From assembly GCA_025352845.1 (NCBI GenBank), contig JANXSC010000304.1, forward strand, positions 1-7,239: DNA of 7,239 nt, read 5' to 3'. Both the position numbers and the translations under genes were made by a program. This stretch comes from Opitutaceae bacterium. Its GTDB lineage: Bacteria; Verrucomicrobiota; Verrucomicrobiia; Opitutales; Opitutaceae. Shown here in pieces: positions 1 through 6,312 of this stretch. The notes beneath the pieces were generated by a model. It made no database searches and was not told the origin of the DNA. It saw only the letters and a program-made list of their open reading frames with translations. The stretch's first letter is position 1. The number at the start of each line of letters is the position of its first letter.

Positions 1-812
1 CGACCGCGGCGCGCGGCGTCGAAAATCATCTTCGCCTGCGCGTGCGTGCAGGACTCGGCGAGCGCACTCTCGAGCCCGTGATCGGAGACGCGGCAACCGA
101 TGGCGTGGAAATCGTCGTGGCGCTTTTTCAGCGCGCCGAGGAGATCGTCGAAGGTCTTGATGCCGCCGCTCGCGAACGCGCCGCCGGCGGTCGCGGCGAG
201 CTTCTCGACCCACGCGTTGAAGCCGGCGGGATGGCCGACGGCGAGGGCCTTGTCGGGACGAAACGCGGGATAAACGCGCGCCTTCAACTTGCCGGGATTC
301 GCCGCGATCGCCTGGTGGTGATCGAGGGAATCGGCGGGGTCGTCGGTCGTGCAGACGACGGCGACCTTCGACGTGTTGATCAAATCGTGGACGCGGAGCC
401 GGGGGAGTTTCGCGTTGGCCTTTTTCCAAATGCGCTCGGCGGATTTGCCGTCGAGAAGTTCGTCGACGCCGAAGTAGCGCTTGAGCTCGAGTGCGGACCA
501 GTGGTGGAGCGGATTGCGCAATGTGTGCGGCACGGTCTCGGCCCAGGCCTGAAATTTTTCACGCGGCGAGGCGCCGCCGGTGACGAAATTTTCCTTCACG
601 CCGTTGGTGCGCATCGCGCGCCACTTGTAGTGATCGCCGCCGAGCCAGAGCTCGGCGAGGTCGGCGAACTCATGGTTCTTCGCGATCAGGTCCGGCGGCA
701 AATGACAGTGGTAGTCGTAGATTGGCTCGCTCTTCGCGTAGCGGTGGTAGAGCTCACGCGCCTGCTTGGTGGCGAGGAGGAAATCGTCGTGGATGAAGGG
801 ACGGGATGGCAT
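1..812 (-). CDS. uxaC: Glucuronate isomerase (uronate isomerase), N-terminal 270 residues; 3' end beyond the left edge
   Basis: Translating the minus strand from the ATG at 812-810 gives an open frame to the window edge with no stop. The N-terminal motif DYHCHL (His35, His37) is the HxH metal-ligand pair of the amidohydrolase superfamily. It is followed by the UxaC-typical stretch LWLGGDHYKWRAMRTNGV and later by CTTDDP. UxaC proteins are about 470 residues, so roughly the last 200 are missing. The enzyme is cytoplasmic and isomerises D-glucuronate to D-fructuronate and D-galacturonate to D-tagaturonate, the first step of hexuronate catabolism. The gene lies 44 bp downstream of a UxaE-type epimerase on the same strand and is probably cotranscribed with it. 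The start is unusual: there is no Shine-Dalgarno sequence, and the ATG is formed partly by the last unit of a 7-bp repeat tract. The family call is firm; the exact start is slightly less so. Confidence 0.95.
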   Translation of the reverse strand, partial: MPSRPFIHDDFLLATKQARELYHRYAKSEPIYDYHCHLPPDLIAKNHEFADLAELWLGGDHYKWRAMRTNGVKENFVTGGASPREKFQAWAETVPHTLRNPLHHWSALELKRYFGVDELLDGKSAERIWKKANAKLPRLRVHDLINTSKVAVVCTTDDPADSLDHHQAIAANPGKLKARVYPAFRPDKALAVGHPAGFNAWVEKLAATAGGAFASGGIKTFDDLLGALKKRHDDFHAIGCRVSDHGLESALAESCTHAQAKMIFDAARRG

Positions 813-845
813 TTTCGATTTTGGATTCTAGATTTTCGATTGGCC
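811..845. repeat. AT-rich heptanucleotide tandem repeat at the uxaC start
   Basis: The plus strand reads ATTTTCG, ATTTTGG, ATTCTAG, ATTTTCG and then a decayed ATTGGCC: four clear 7-bp units (811-838) plus a partial fifth. The tract fills most of the 44-bp gap between the uxaE stop (857) and the uxaC start (812-810). It contrasts sharply with the GC-rich surroundings. Read in the direction of uxaC, the final unit CGAAAAT supplies the A and T of the initiator ATG. The tract resembles the short tandemly repeated repetitive sequences known from other bacteria. Its family and genomic copy number cannot be judged from one window. Confidence 0.75.
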
Positions 846-856
846 GCGGCGAAGAA

Positions 857-2701
857 TTATTTGGAAATGTCGTTCAGCATCGCGTCGAGCGACGTGTAGC
901 CGGCGAGGAGTTTGTGCGCGGCGGCGCAGGTGGCGGCGGACACGAGGCCGGTGTTTTCGGCAAGGAAGACGATGTAGGTCGCGATGTTTTTCGCGAAGTT
1001 GAGCCGGCCCTCATCGCTCACGCTGTAGAAACGCGCGCGCTGCCGGTAGCCGGCAGGCGTGTGGTCGCCGAGCGCGGCCTTTTCGGCGCGGCCGTGGGCG
1101 GCGAGCACGTGGAGAAAATTATACTCGAACCAGAACATGTGCTCCGGGCTCGGCGGCAGCGACTCGAGCGCCTTGCGCGTGGCGGCGGCGTTGCCGAACA
1201 CCTCGGTGCTGCGGCCGGTTTTCGTGAGTGCATCGGTGATGAAGACGCGCGCCATCTTCTGCTCGGTCGCATCGGCGCTGTAGGCCCCGAGCAGCGCCAG
1301 CTCGAGTGTGAACTTATACCAATCGCGCCAGAGCGACTGGTCGCTCACGGTCTTCGACGCGAAGAGCGCGCGGCCCATCTCGTAGGTGTAGCGCCCACTC
1401 GTCTTGATTTCGAGGCGGCCGCCGGTCACCTGGCCCATCACCTGATAATTCTCGGCGGATTTTCCCGAGCCCGAGTGGAAACCGATGCTCGCGCCGAACT
1501 GATTGCACACGCCCCACTGCTTTTCGATCAACGCGCGCAAGGCGGCGTTGTCGGGATACGGCATGTTTTTTTGGAAACCGAAGGCCGGCGCGACGAAGTG
1601 AATCTGCATTCCCAGCGCCTCGCAGAGCGCGAGCATGATCGCGGTCGTCTCGGGCGTGGTAAGGCCGGGCAGTTCGTCGATCGAGAGTTCGCGCAAGTAG
1701 GCGCGGCCGACCTCGGTCGTGAAAAGCTTCGCGCGGGCGGCGGCGTATCTTTCGTCGCGGCGCTGCATCTTTTGCAACGACGGCCAAACGTAGGCGAGGA
1801 GCTTGGCGAAGTCGGTTTCGTTGAGCGTGAGCCCGACGGATGCGACGCGCGCCTTCACCTTAGCGACGAGTTCGGCGGGCACGTTGGCCTTCACCCATGC
1901 CGCCGCATCATCCGCAACCTTCGTCTGCGCCAACTCCGGCGAGAGATCGAAGGTGATGTAGCTCGCGAGCACGCAACCGGTGACGAGCGCGTCCTCGCGA
2001 TTGTCGAACTTGCCGCCGATGGGTTGATGGTCGGCGTTGAAACTCCATGCAATCCCACGGCGATGGAAACCCGTTTTCAGTTTCGCGAGCACGCAGCCGT
2101 GGCTCATGCCCTCGACACTCTGGCCCTGATGACCTTCGGGAACATTCGTGCCGATGAAGGGAAACGGCACGCTATCGAGCTGGCCCGCGAGCATCACATC
2201 GGTGTCGTAAACGAGTTCGCGCGGAATCGAGTTTTGGTTCGCCGTCACGCCGAGGCTGAGCGCACTCATCGCCCAATCCACTGCCGGCCAGTGCAACGTC
2301 GTGAACCGCGCGCCGATCCCAAGCGTGCTCTGGCCGAGTTTTTCCGTCGCCGTTGCAAAAATCGTCGCCGCGGGATTGTGCTCCTGCACGAGATTTTTCA
2401 GGCGGAGCAGATTCGCGAAGGTCGCGGGAAACGCCTGCGCACCGTCCGCGAGTTCGATGCCGTCGTGCAGCGCGTCGGTCTTGCCCTGCAACCGCCACGC
2501 GCAATCGCCCTGGGTGTTTTCGAGCAGGATCCACGCGCCGGCTTTCGTTTCAAAGCGGCTCTTCGGGTAAATCTTCAGCAGCTTGTTCGCCCGCACTTCG
2601 TCGCGCAGCGCGGGCCAATCCAGACAGAAATCCGGGCTCACGCACGGATTCGTCGCGATGCGGAGGTTGTTCTCGAGGAGGAAACGATTGATGGCGGACA
2701 T
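857..2701 (-). CDS. uxaE: Tagaturonate/fructuronate epimerase, UxaE family
   Basis: This 614-residue cytoplasmic protein has no signal peptide or membrane segments. I recognise it as UxaE-like from overall character and motifs: a histidine/aspartate-rich patch around FNADHQP (about residues 221-227), IHFVAPAFGFQKN (about 367-379), and the stretch GFHSGSGKS (about 407-415) followed by a TGG...IKTSGRYTYEMG segment (to about 443). UxaE enzymes, described in Thermotoga, epimerise D-tagaturonate at C3 to D-fructuronate with a divalent metal. The immediately downstream uxaC makes exactly these two compounds, which supports the assignment. The frame is open up to an ATG at 2761. I chose the ATG at 2701 because the preceding 20 residues are Arg-rich and of low quality, while MSAINRFLLENN looks like a natural N-terminus. 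No Shine-Dalgarno is evident before either start. The gene ends with TAA at 859-857. The exact substrate is inferred from family and context. Confidence 0.72.
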   Translation of the reverse strand: MSAINRFLLENNLRIATNPCVSPDFCLDWPALRDEVRANKLLKIYPKSRFETKAGAWILLENTQGDCAWRLQGKTDALHDGIELADGAQAFPATFANLLRLKNLVQEHNPAATIFATATEKLGQSTLGIGARFTTLHWPAVDWAMSALSLGVTANQNSIPRELVYDTDVMLAGQLDSVPFPFIGTNVPEGHQGQSVEGMSHGCVLAKLKTGFHRRGIAWSFNADHQPIGGKFDNREDALVTGCVLASYITFDLSPELAQTKVADDAAAWVKANVPAELVAKVKARVASVGLTLNETDFAKLLAYVWPSLQKMQRRDERYAAARAKLFTTEVGRAYLRELSIDELPGLTTPETTAIMLALCEALGMQIHFVAPAFGFQKNMPYPDNAALRALIEKQWGVCNQFGASIGFHSGSGKSAENYQVMGQVTGGRLEIKTSGRYTYEMGRALFASKTVSDQSLWRDWYKFTLELALLGAYSADATEQKMARVFITDALTKTGRSTEVFGNAAATRKALESLPPSPEHMFWFEYNFLHVLAAHGRAEKAALGDHTPAGYRQRARFYSVSDEGRLNFAKNIATYIVFLAENTGLVSAATCAAAHKLLAGYTSLDAMLNDISK

Positions 2702-2783
2702 GGCGGTGGAGCGGCGCGAAAATCGAAAGTGGCGCACAATCACCCGCGAGAGACAAGGCACGATCCAGTCATCACGTCAGGCA

Positions 2784-2841
2784 CCGCCGGATGCGGCGGC
2801 AAGAGTGCTGCCGATCCGGATCGGCGACACCCTTGTCGCCG
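2784..2841. repeat. Cluster of three palindromes in the spacer between the thioredoxin-like gene and uxaE
   Basis: Three dyads are packed into 58 bp. CCGCCG-GATG-CGGCGG (2784-2799) has a 6-bp stem. CCGATCCGGATCGG (2811-2824) is a perfect 14-bp palindrome. CGGCGACA-CCCT-TGTCGCCG (2822-2841) has a perfect 8-bp stem and 4-nt loop. The last one lies one base past the stop codon of the minus-strand thioredoxin-like gene and could act as its transcript-end hairpin, but no T-run follows on that strand. The dense dyads also resemble repetitive extragenic palindromes, or could form an operator or leader structure for uxaE, whose start is 83 bp further on. The structure is seen directly; any function is inferred. 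Confidence 0.5.
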
Positions 2842-2842
2842 C

Positions 2843-3340
2843 CTACAACCACTTCGGGTCCGTGTCGTCGACGAGCTGCTGGAGGATGTTGAAGCGAATC
2901 TGGCCGTAGTTGAGCGCGTAGCGGAGGCGGTTGTTGCGGTAGATCCAGGTCGCCGGCGTCCAGCCAACGCGCAGGCCCATGAACGACGTCATCTCCGTCT
3001 CCGGCCGGCGCGAGGGATTCGGATGCTGCACGTGTTGAAAATTTTTCTGCGGGCCGAGGCCGAACTTCGCCAGCTCGACCGCGCCGTCACGCTCGTCGCG
3101 CACGGTGACGAAGATAACCTTCACCTTCGGGTTCGCCCCGAGAAATTTTTTCCAGCCGCCGCTTTTCAACTCCATCGCGCAGTTCGGACACCACGGCGCC
3201 CAAAAGTGGACGATGGTGACGTCGGACGATTTCACCGCCTCGGCCACCTGCTCCTCGATGGGCAACCACGCCTCGGCGGCACGCAGGTTGGGCAACACAC
3301 TCAAAACCAAGAGGACGGCGGCACCGAGAAATTTTCTCAT
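2843..3340 (-). CDS. Exported thioredoxin-fold protein with a CPNC active site
   Basis: The protein is 165 residues. It begins MRKFLGAAVLLVLSVLPNLRA, a typical signal peptide with basic N-terminus, hydrophobic core and likely cleavage near Ala21-Ala24, so the mature protein should sit outside the cytoplasmic membrane. The thioredoxin core starts at VTIVHFWAPWCPNC, with redox cysteines Cys51 and Cys54. The conserved cis-proline motif appears as WTPATWIY (Thr128-Pro129). CPNC differs from the CGPC of cytoplasmic thioredoxin and from the CPHC of DsbA; it fits the TlpA/ResA-like extracytoplasmic group. Likely roles are thiol reduction or oxidation of exported proteins or cytochrome maturation, but no cytochrome gene is nearby, so the partner is unknown. 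The frame extends upstream to 3904 across the divergent tex gene. The start at 3340 was chosen because it gives the signal peptide and avoids that overlap. The stop is TAG at 2845-2843. Confidence 0.85.
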   Translation of the reverse strand: MRKFLGAAVLLVLSVLPNLRAAEAWLPIEEQVAEAVKSSDVTIVHFWAPWCPNCAMELKSGGWKKFLGANPKVKVIFVTVRDERDGAVELAKFGLGPQKNFQHVQHPNPSRRPETEMTSFMGLRVGWTPATWIYRNNRLRYALNYGQIRFNILQQLVDDTDPKWL

Positions 3341-3393
3341 GCGCGCACCGTAGCTCACGCGACTCCACACGCAATCACGCACGCGGGCATTTT

Positions 3394-3410
3394 CGGAGTT
3401 GCGCACTCCG
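3394..3410. repeat. Inverted repeat in the divergent intergenic region
   Basis: CGGAGT-TGCGC-ACTCCG is a perfect 6-bp stem with a 5-nt loop. It lies in the 102-bp gap between the diverging thioredoxin-like gene (start 3340) and tex (start 3443). It could be an operator shared by the two promoters, a small leader hairpin, or one copy of a dispersed repeat. No convincing -35/-10 pair was found on either strand of this gap. Confidence 0.4.
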
Positions 3411-3442
3411 CACGTCGCTCTCTGCTCGCCGCTTTTCCTTTC

Positions 3443-5782
3443 ATGTCCGCTGTCGCCTCCTCGGCCACCACTCAACCCAATCCCGACCACGTCCTCCGCC
3501 TCGCGGCCGAGCTGAACATCAAGGTCTATCAAGTCGCCGCCACCGCACAGCTCTTCGCCGGCGGCGCGACCGTGCCGTTCATCGCCCGCTATCGCAAAGA
3601 GGTCACCGGCGAACTCGACGAGGTGCAGGTCCTCGCGATCCGCGACCGCCTTGAGCAGATGAAGGCCATCGACGAGCGCCGCGCCGCCATCCTCGCCTCG
3701 CTCAAGGAGCGCAACCTCCTCACCCCCGCCCTCGAAAAATCCGTCAACGCCGCCGATACCCTCGCCGTCCTCGAGGACATCTATCTCCCCTTCCGCCCGA
3801 AGAAGCGCACGCGCGCCACCATCGCGAAAGAGAAAGGCCTCGAGCCCCTCGCCGATCTCCTCTGGGCCCAAGACCCCGCGACCGACGCCCTCGCCGCCGC
3901 GCAAGCCTACGTCGGCAAGGACTACACGGCCGACGACGGCAAGAATGTCCTATCGAAGATCGCCACCACCGACGAAGCCCTCGCCGGCGCCCGTGACATT
4001 CTTACCGAGCGCATGAGCGACGATAAAGACGCTCGCGCCAAGCTCCGCGCCGTTTACCAGAAAGACGCGATCATTTCCTCGAGAGTCCTCACCGGCAAAG
4101 ACACCTCGGTCGAGGCCTCGAAGTTCAAAGATTACTTCGAGTGGAGCGAGCCGCTGAACAAAGCCCCCAGCCACCGCGTCCTCGCAATGCGCCGTGGCGA
4201 AAAGGAACTTTTTCTCATGATGCGCGTGCAGCTCCCCGACGAAGCCACCGCGTTCGCCGAGGTGCAGTCGCTCTTCATCAAGCCGGCTTTCAACTCTCAA
4301 CCCTCAGCTCTCAACACCTGCGCTGCGCAGGTCATCCTCGCCACGCAGGACGCCTGCAAACGCCTCCTCTGCCCCGCGATGGAAACCGAGATGCGTCTCG
4401 AATCCAAGAAGCGCGCCGACGAGGCCGGCATCAAGGTCTTCGCCGACAATCTCCGCGAACTCCTCCTCGCCGCCCCGCTCGGTGAGAAAGTCGTCATGGC
4501 CATCGACCCCGGCATCCGCACCGGTTGCAAAGTCGTCATCCTCGATCGCCAGGGCAAACTGCTCCACAACGACGTCGTCTTCCCCGACCGCATGGAGGTC
4601 GAGGCGAAGGAAAAACTCACCGGCTTCGTGAAATTCTTCAACGTCGAGGCCGTCGCCATCGGCAACGGCACCGCCGGCCGCGAGACCGAGGCCTTCGTCC
4701 GCACACTCGGCCTCTCACCCTCGATTCCGATCGTAATGGTCAACGAATCCGGCGCCTCGATTTACTCCGCCAGCGACGTCGCCCGCGAAGAGTTCCCCGA
4801 CCACGATCTCACGGTGCGCGGCGCCGTCTCCATCGGCCGTCGCCTCATGGACCCGCTCGCCGAACTCGTGAAGCTCGACCCAAAATCCATCGGCGTCGGC
4901 CAATACCAGCACGACGTTGATCAGGCCGCGCTCAAGCGGTCCCTCGACGACACCGTCGTCAGCTCCGTGAACCGCGTTGGCGTCGAACTCAACACCGCTT
5001 CGAAACAACTCCTCAGCTACGTCTCCGGCCTCAACGCCACCACGGCCGCCGCCATCGTCGCCCGCCGCAACGAGCACGGCCCCTTCAAATCCCGCACCGA
5101 CCTCAAGGATGTCCCGCGCCTCGGCCCGAAAGCCTTCGAGCAGGCCGCCGGCTTCCTTCGCATCCGCGACGCCGCGCACCCACTGGACGCCAGCGCCGTC
5201 CACCCCGAGCGCTACCCGCTTGTGGAAAAAATGGCCGCCGACGCCGGCACCACCGTCGCCGATCTCGTCCGCGACGGAAAGCTCCGCGCCAAAATCAAAC
5301 TCGAATCCTACGTCACCGCCGAAGTCGGCCTCCCCACGCTCACCGACATCGTCGCCGAACTCGCGAAGCCCGGCCGCGACCCGCGGGAGAAATTCGAGGT
5401 CTTCGCCTTCTCCGCTGAAGTCCACCGCCCTGAAGATTTGAAACCCGGCATGAAACTCCCCGGCATCGTGACCAACGTCACCGCGTTCGGCGCGTTCGTG
5501 GACATCGGCGTTCACCAAGATGGCCTCGTCCACATCAGCCAGCTCGCCGACTCGTTCGTGAAAGAGCCGAGCGCCGTCGTGAAGCCCGGCCAAAAAGTCC
5601 AAGTGACCGTCACCGAGATCGATCTCCCGCGCCAACGCATCGCCCTCTCGATGCGCAGCAATCCCATGCTCGGCCCGAAGACCACCAACACCGGAGCCCC
5701 GGCGGCCAGCGCTCACCCGGCTCCGGCCCTCGCCCCGGCGGCAACTCGGTTCCGTCCGCCTCCCGCCCGCCTGCCGCCGTGA
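3443..5782 (+). CDS. tex: Tex family S1 RNA-binding protein (transcription accessory protein), C-terminus apparently frameshifted
   Basis: The frame encodes 779 residues, close to E. coli Tex (773). The N-terminal helical region contains the Tex hallmark FAGGATVPFIARYRKE (about residues 41-56). A YqgF-like RNase H fold begins at MAIDPGIRTGCKVVILD (about residue 352). Helix-hairpin-helix motifs follow at about 523-575 (SGLNATTAAAIVARR, then VPRLGPKAFEQAAGFLRI). An S1 RNA-binding domain spans about 666-740 and includes GIVTNVTAFGAFVDIG and GLVHISQLA. Tex is a cytoplasmic nucleic-acid-binding protein linked to transcription and RNA metabolism. The start at 3443 gives a natural N-terminus; the frame is open as far as 806, but that part is antisense to other genes. 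Two oddities are recorded separately: a heptamer-derived insert at residues 283-291, and loss of frame near residue 752. The last 27 residues (Ala/Pro-rich, ending ARLPP) are therefore probably not the native tail. Confidence 0.95.
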   Translation: MSAVASSATTQPNPDHVLRLAAELNIKVYQVAATAQLFAGGATVPFIARYRKEVTGELDEVQVLAIRDRLEQMKAIDERRAAILASLKERNLLTPALEKSVNAADTLAVLEDIYLPFRPKKRTRATIAKEKGLEPLADLLWAQDPATDALAAAQAYVGKDYTADDGKNVLSKIATTDEALAGARDILTERMSDDKDARAKLRAVYQKDAIISSRVLTGKDTSVEASKFKDYFEWSEPLNKAPSHRVLAMRRGEKELFLMMRVQLPDEATAFAEVQSLFIKPAFNSQPSALNTCAAQVILATQDACKRLLCPAMETEMRLESKKRADEAGIKVFADNLRELLLAAPLGEKVVMAIDPGIRTGCKVVILDRQGKLLHNDVVFPDRMEVEAKEKLTGFVKFFNVEAVAIGNGTAGRETEAFVRTLGLSPSIPIVMVNESGASIYSASDVAREEFPDHDLTVRGAVSIGRRLMDPLAELVKLDPKSIGVGQYQHDVDQAALKRSLDDTVVSSVNRVGVELNTASKQLLSYVSGLNATTAAAIVARRNEHGPFKSRTDLKDVPRLGPKAFEQAAGFLRIRDAAHPLDASAVHPERYPLVEKMAADAGTTVADLVRDGKLRAKIKLESYVTAEVGLPTLTDIVAELAKPGRDPREKFEVFAFSAEVHRPEDLKPGMKLPGIVTNVTAFGAFVDIGVHQDGLVHISQLADSFVKEPSAVVKPGQKVQVTVTEIDLPRQRIALSMRSNPMLGPKTTNTGAPAASAHPAPALAPAATRFRPPPARLPP
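4291..4318. repeat. Heptanucleotide repeat tract inside tex
   Basis: The tract reads CAACTCT, CAACCCT, CAGCTCT, CAACACC: four imperfect 7-bp units in register. They encode roughly FNSQPSALNT (residues 283-292), between SLFIKP and CAAQVILATQDACKRLL. From memory, Tex homologues join these two conserved stretches more tightly, so the segment looks like an inserted, frame-preserving linker. Its consensus differs from the ATTTTCG tract at 811-845 but the period is the same. Confidence 0.65.
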
Positions 5783-5823
5783 ACAACGACTGGTTCGCCG
5801 CCGCGGTGAACAAGAAACGCTGA
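5697..5823 (+). other. tex: Out-of-frame continuation of tex: the likely native C-terminus
   Basis: After the S1 domain the annotated frame runs into Ala/Pro-rich sequence and stops at 5780-5782. The frame one base back stays open from the C-run at 5697-5700 to the TGA at 5821-5823. It reads as a Gly/Pro/Ser/Arg linker (GGQRSPGSGPRPGGNSVPS) and then a natural-looking tail, NNDWFAAAVNKKR. Adding one C to the CCCC run would join the frames as ...NTGAPGGQRSPG... and give a 793-residue protein. This means a one-base deletion in the genome, a homopolymer sequencing error, or, less likely, ribosomal frameshifting, since no canonical slippery heptamer is present. The reading frames are seen directly; the native tail is inferred. 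Confidence 0.7.
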
Positions 5824-5898
5824 GATTATTTTTGCCTTTAGAATTACGGCGCAAGTTTCCATCACACAAAACCCCGCCATCCGAGTCTACCCCTTCGC

Positions 5899-6288
5899 AT
5901 GCCAAACTCAAAAAGCCTCCCGCCCGAACTCGCCGCCAAATTGGTTGTCCGCGGCGTCCACCTCGAAATCACCGATGCCCTGCGCACCGCGGCCGCCGAA
6001 AAAACCGCCCGCCTCCTCCGCCACAACGACCATCTGGTCCGTCTGCGCGTCGATCTCGAAATCGACAAGACCCACGGCGTCGGCACCCGGTTCATCGCGA
6101 AGGGCCACATCGAGATCGCCGGCCCGGATTTGATCGCCAGCGTCTCCAGCGAGGACGCCTACAAGTCCCTCGATCTCCTCGTCGACAAGCTCGACGGTCT
6201 CCTGCGCCGCCGCCACGGTCTGCACAAGGACAAGCGCAACCACCCACACGCCGTCGAACTCGATACGACGCTGCCCAAGATCGAGTAA
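5899..6288 (+). CDS. hpf: Ribosome hibernation promoting factor (HPF/RaiA family)
   Basis: This 129-residue protein fits the S30AE/RaiA fold. A short N-terminal extension is followed by a first strand and helix (LVVRGVHLEITDALRTAAAE, about residues 15-34), a central sheet with the segment HIEIAGPDLIAS, and the signature helix DAYKSLDLLVDKLDGLLRRR (about 86-105) with a basic stretch HGLHKDKRN. The family binds the 30S subunit across the mRNA and tRNA channel and silences ribosomes in stationary phase or stress. At 129 residues it is longer than E. coli Hpf (95) and far shorter than long-form HPF (about 180-200). It lacks the C-terminal dimerisation domain and ends in a short acidic tail (VELDTTLPKIE). 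The ATG at 5899 has no Shine-Dalgarno. The 75-bp upstream spacer is relatively AT-rich; TAGAAT at 5839-5844 resembles a -10 box but has no clear -35 partner. A strong terminator follows 24 bp after the stop. Confidence 0.93.
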   Translation: MPNSKSLPPELAAKLVVRGVHLEITDALRTAAAEKTARLLRHNDHLVRLRVDLEIDKTHGVGTRFIAKGHIEIAGPDLIASVSSEDAYKSLDLLVDKLDGLLRRRHGLHKDKRNHPHAVELDTTLPKIE

Positions 6289-6312
6289 TCGCCGCAGCCC
6301 CAGTCCATCGGT

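Noticed and set aside
42..899. A 285-codon plus-strand open frame.
   Set aside because: It is antisense to uxaC, whose motifs are unmistakable, and has no recognisable domain.
2702..2761. A 20-residue N-terminal extension of uxaE from the ATG at 2761.
   Set aside because: The extension is Arg-rich and has no signal-peptide character. The ATG at 2701 gives a natural N-terminus.
806..3442. The tex reading frame stays open for 879 codons upstream, suggesting a 1658-residue protein.
   Set aside because: This part is antisense to uxaE and the thioredoxin-like gene, which have clear family motifs. Its translation is Arg/Glu/Ala/Val-rich without recognisable domains, as expected for the complement of GC-rich coding DNA. 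Tex starts naturally at 3443.
3341..3904. A 188-residue upstream extension of the thioredoxin-like protein.
   Set aside because: It would overlap the 5' half of tex antisense and bury the clear signal peptide starting at 3340.
5696..5702. Programmed -1 ribosomal frameshifting in tex.
   Set aside because: No X XXY YYZ slippery heptamer or clear downstream pseudoknot was seen; a one-base deletion or sequencing error in the C-run is simpler.
4715..5911. A 398-codon minus-strand open frame.
   Set aside because: It is antisense to the conserved catalytic, HhH and S1 regions of tex. Its Gly/Glu/Asp/Val-rich composition is typical of a shadow frame.
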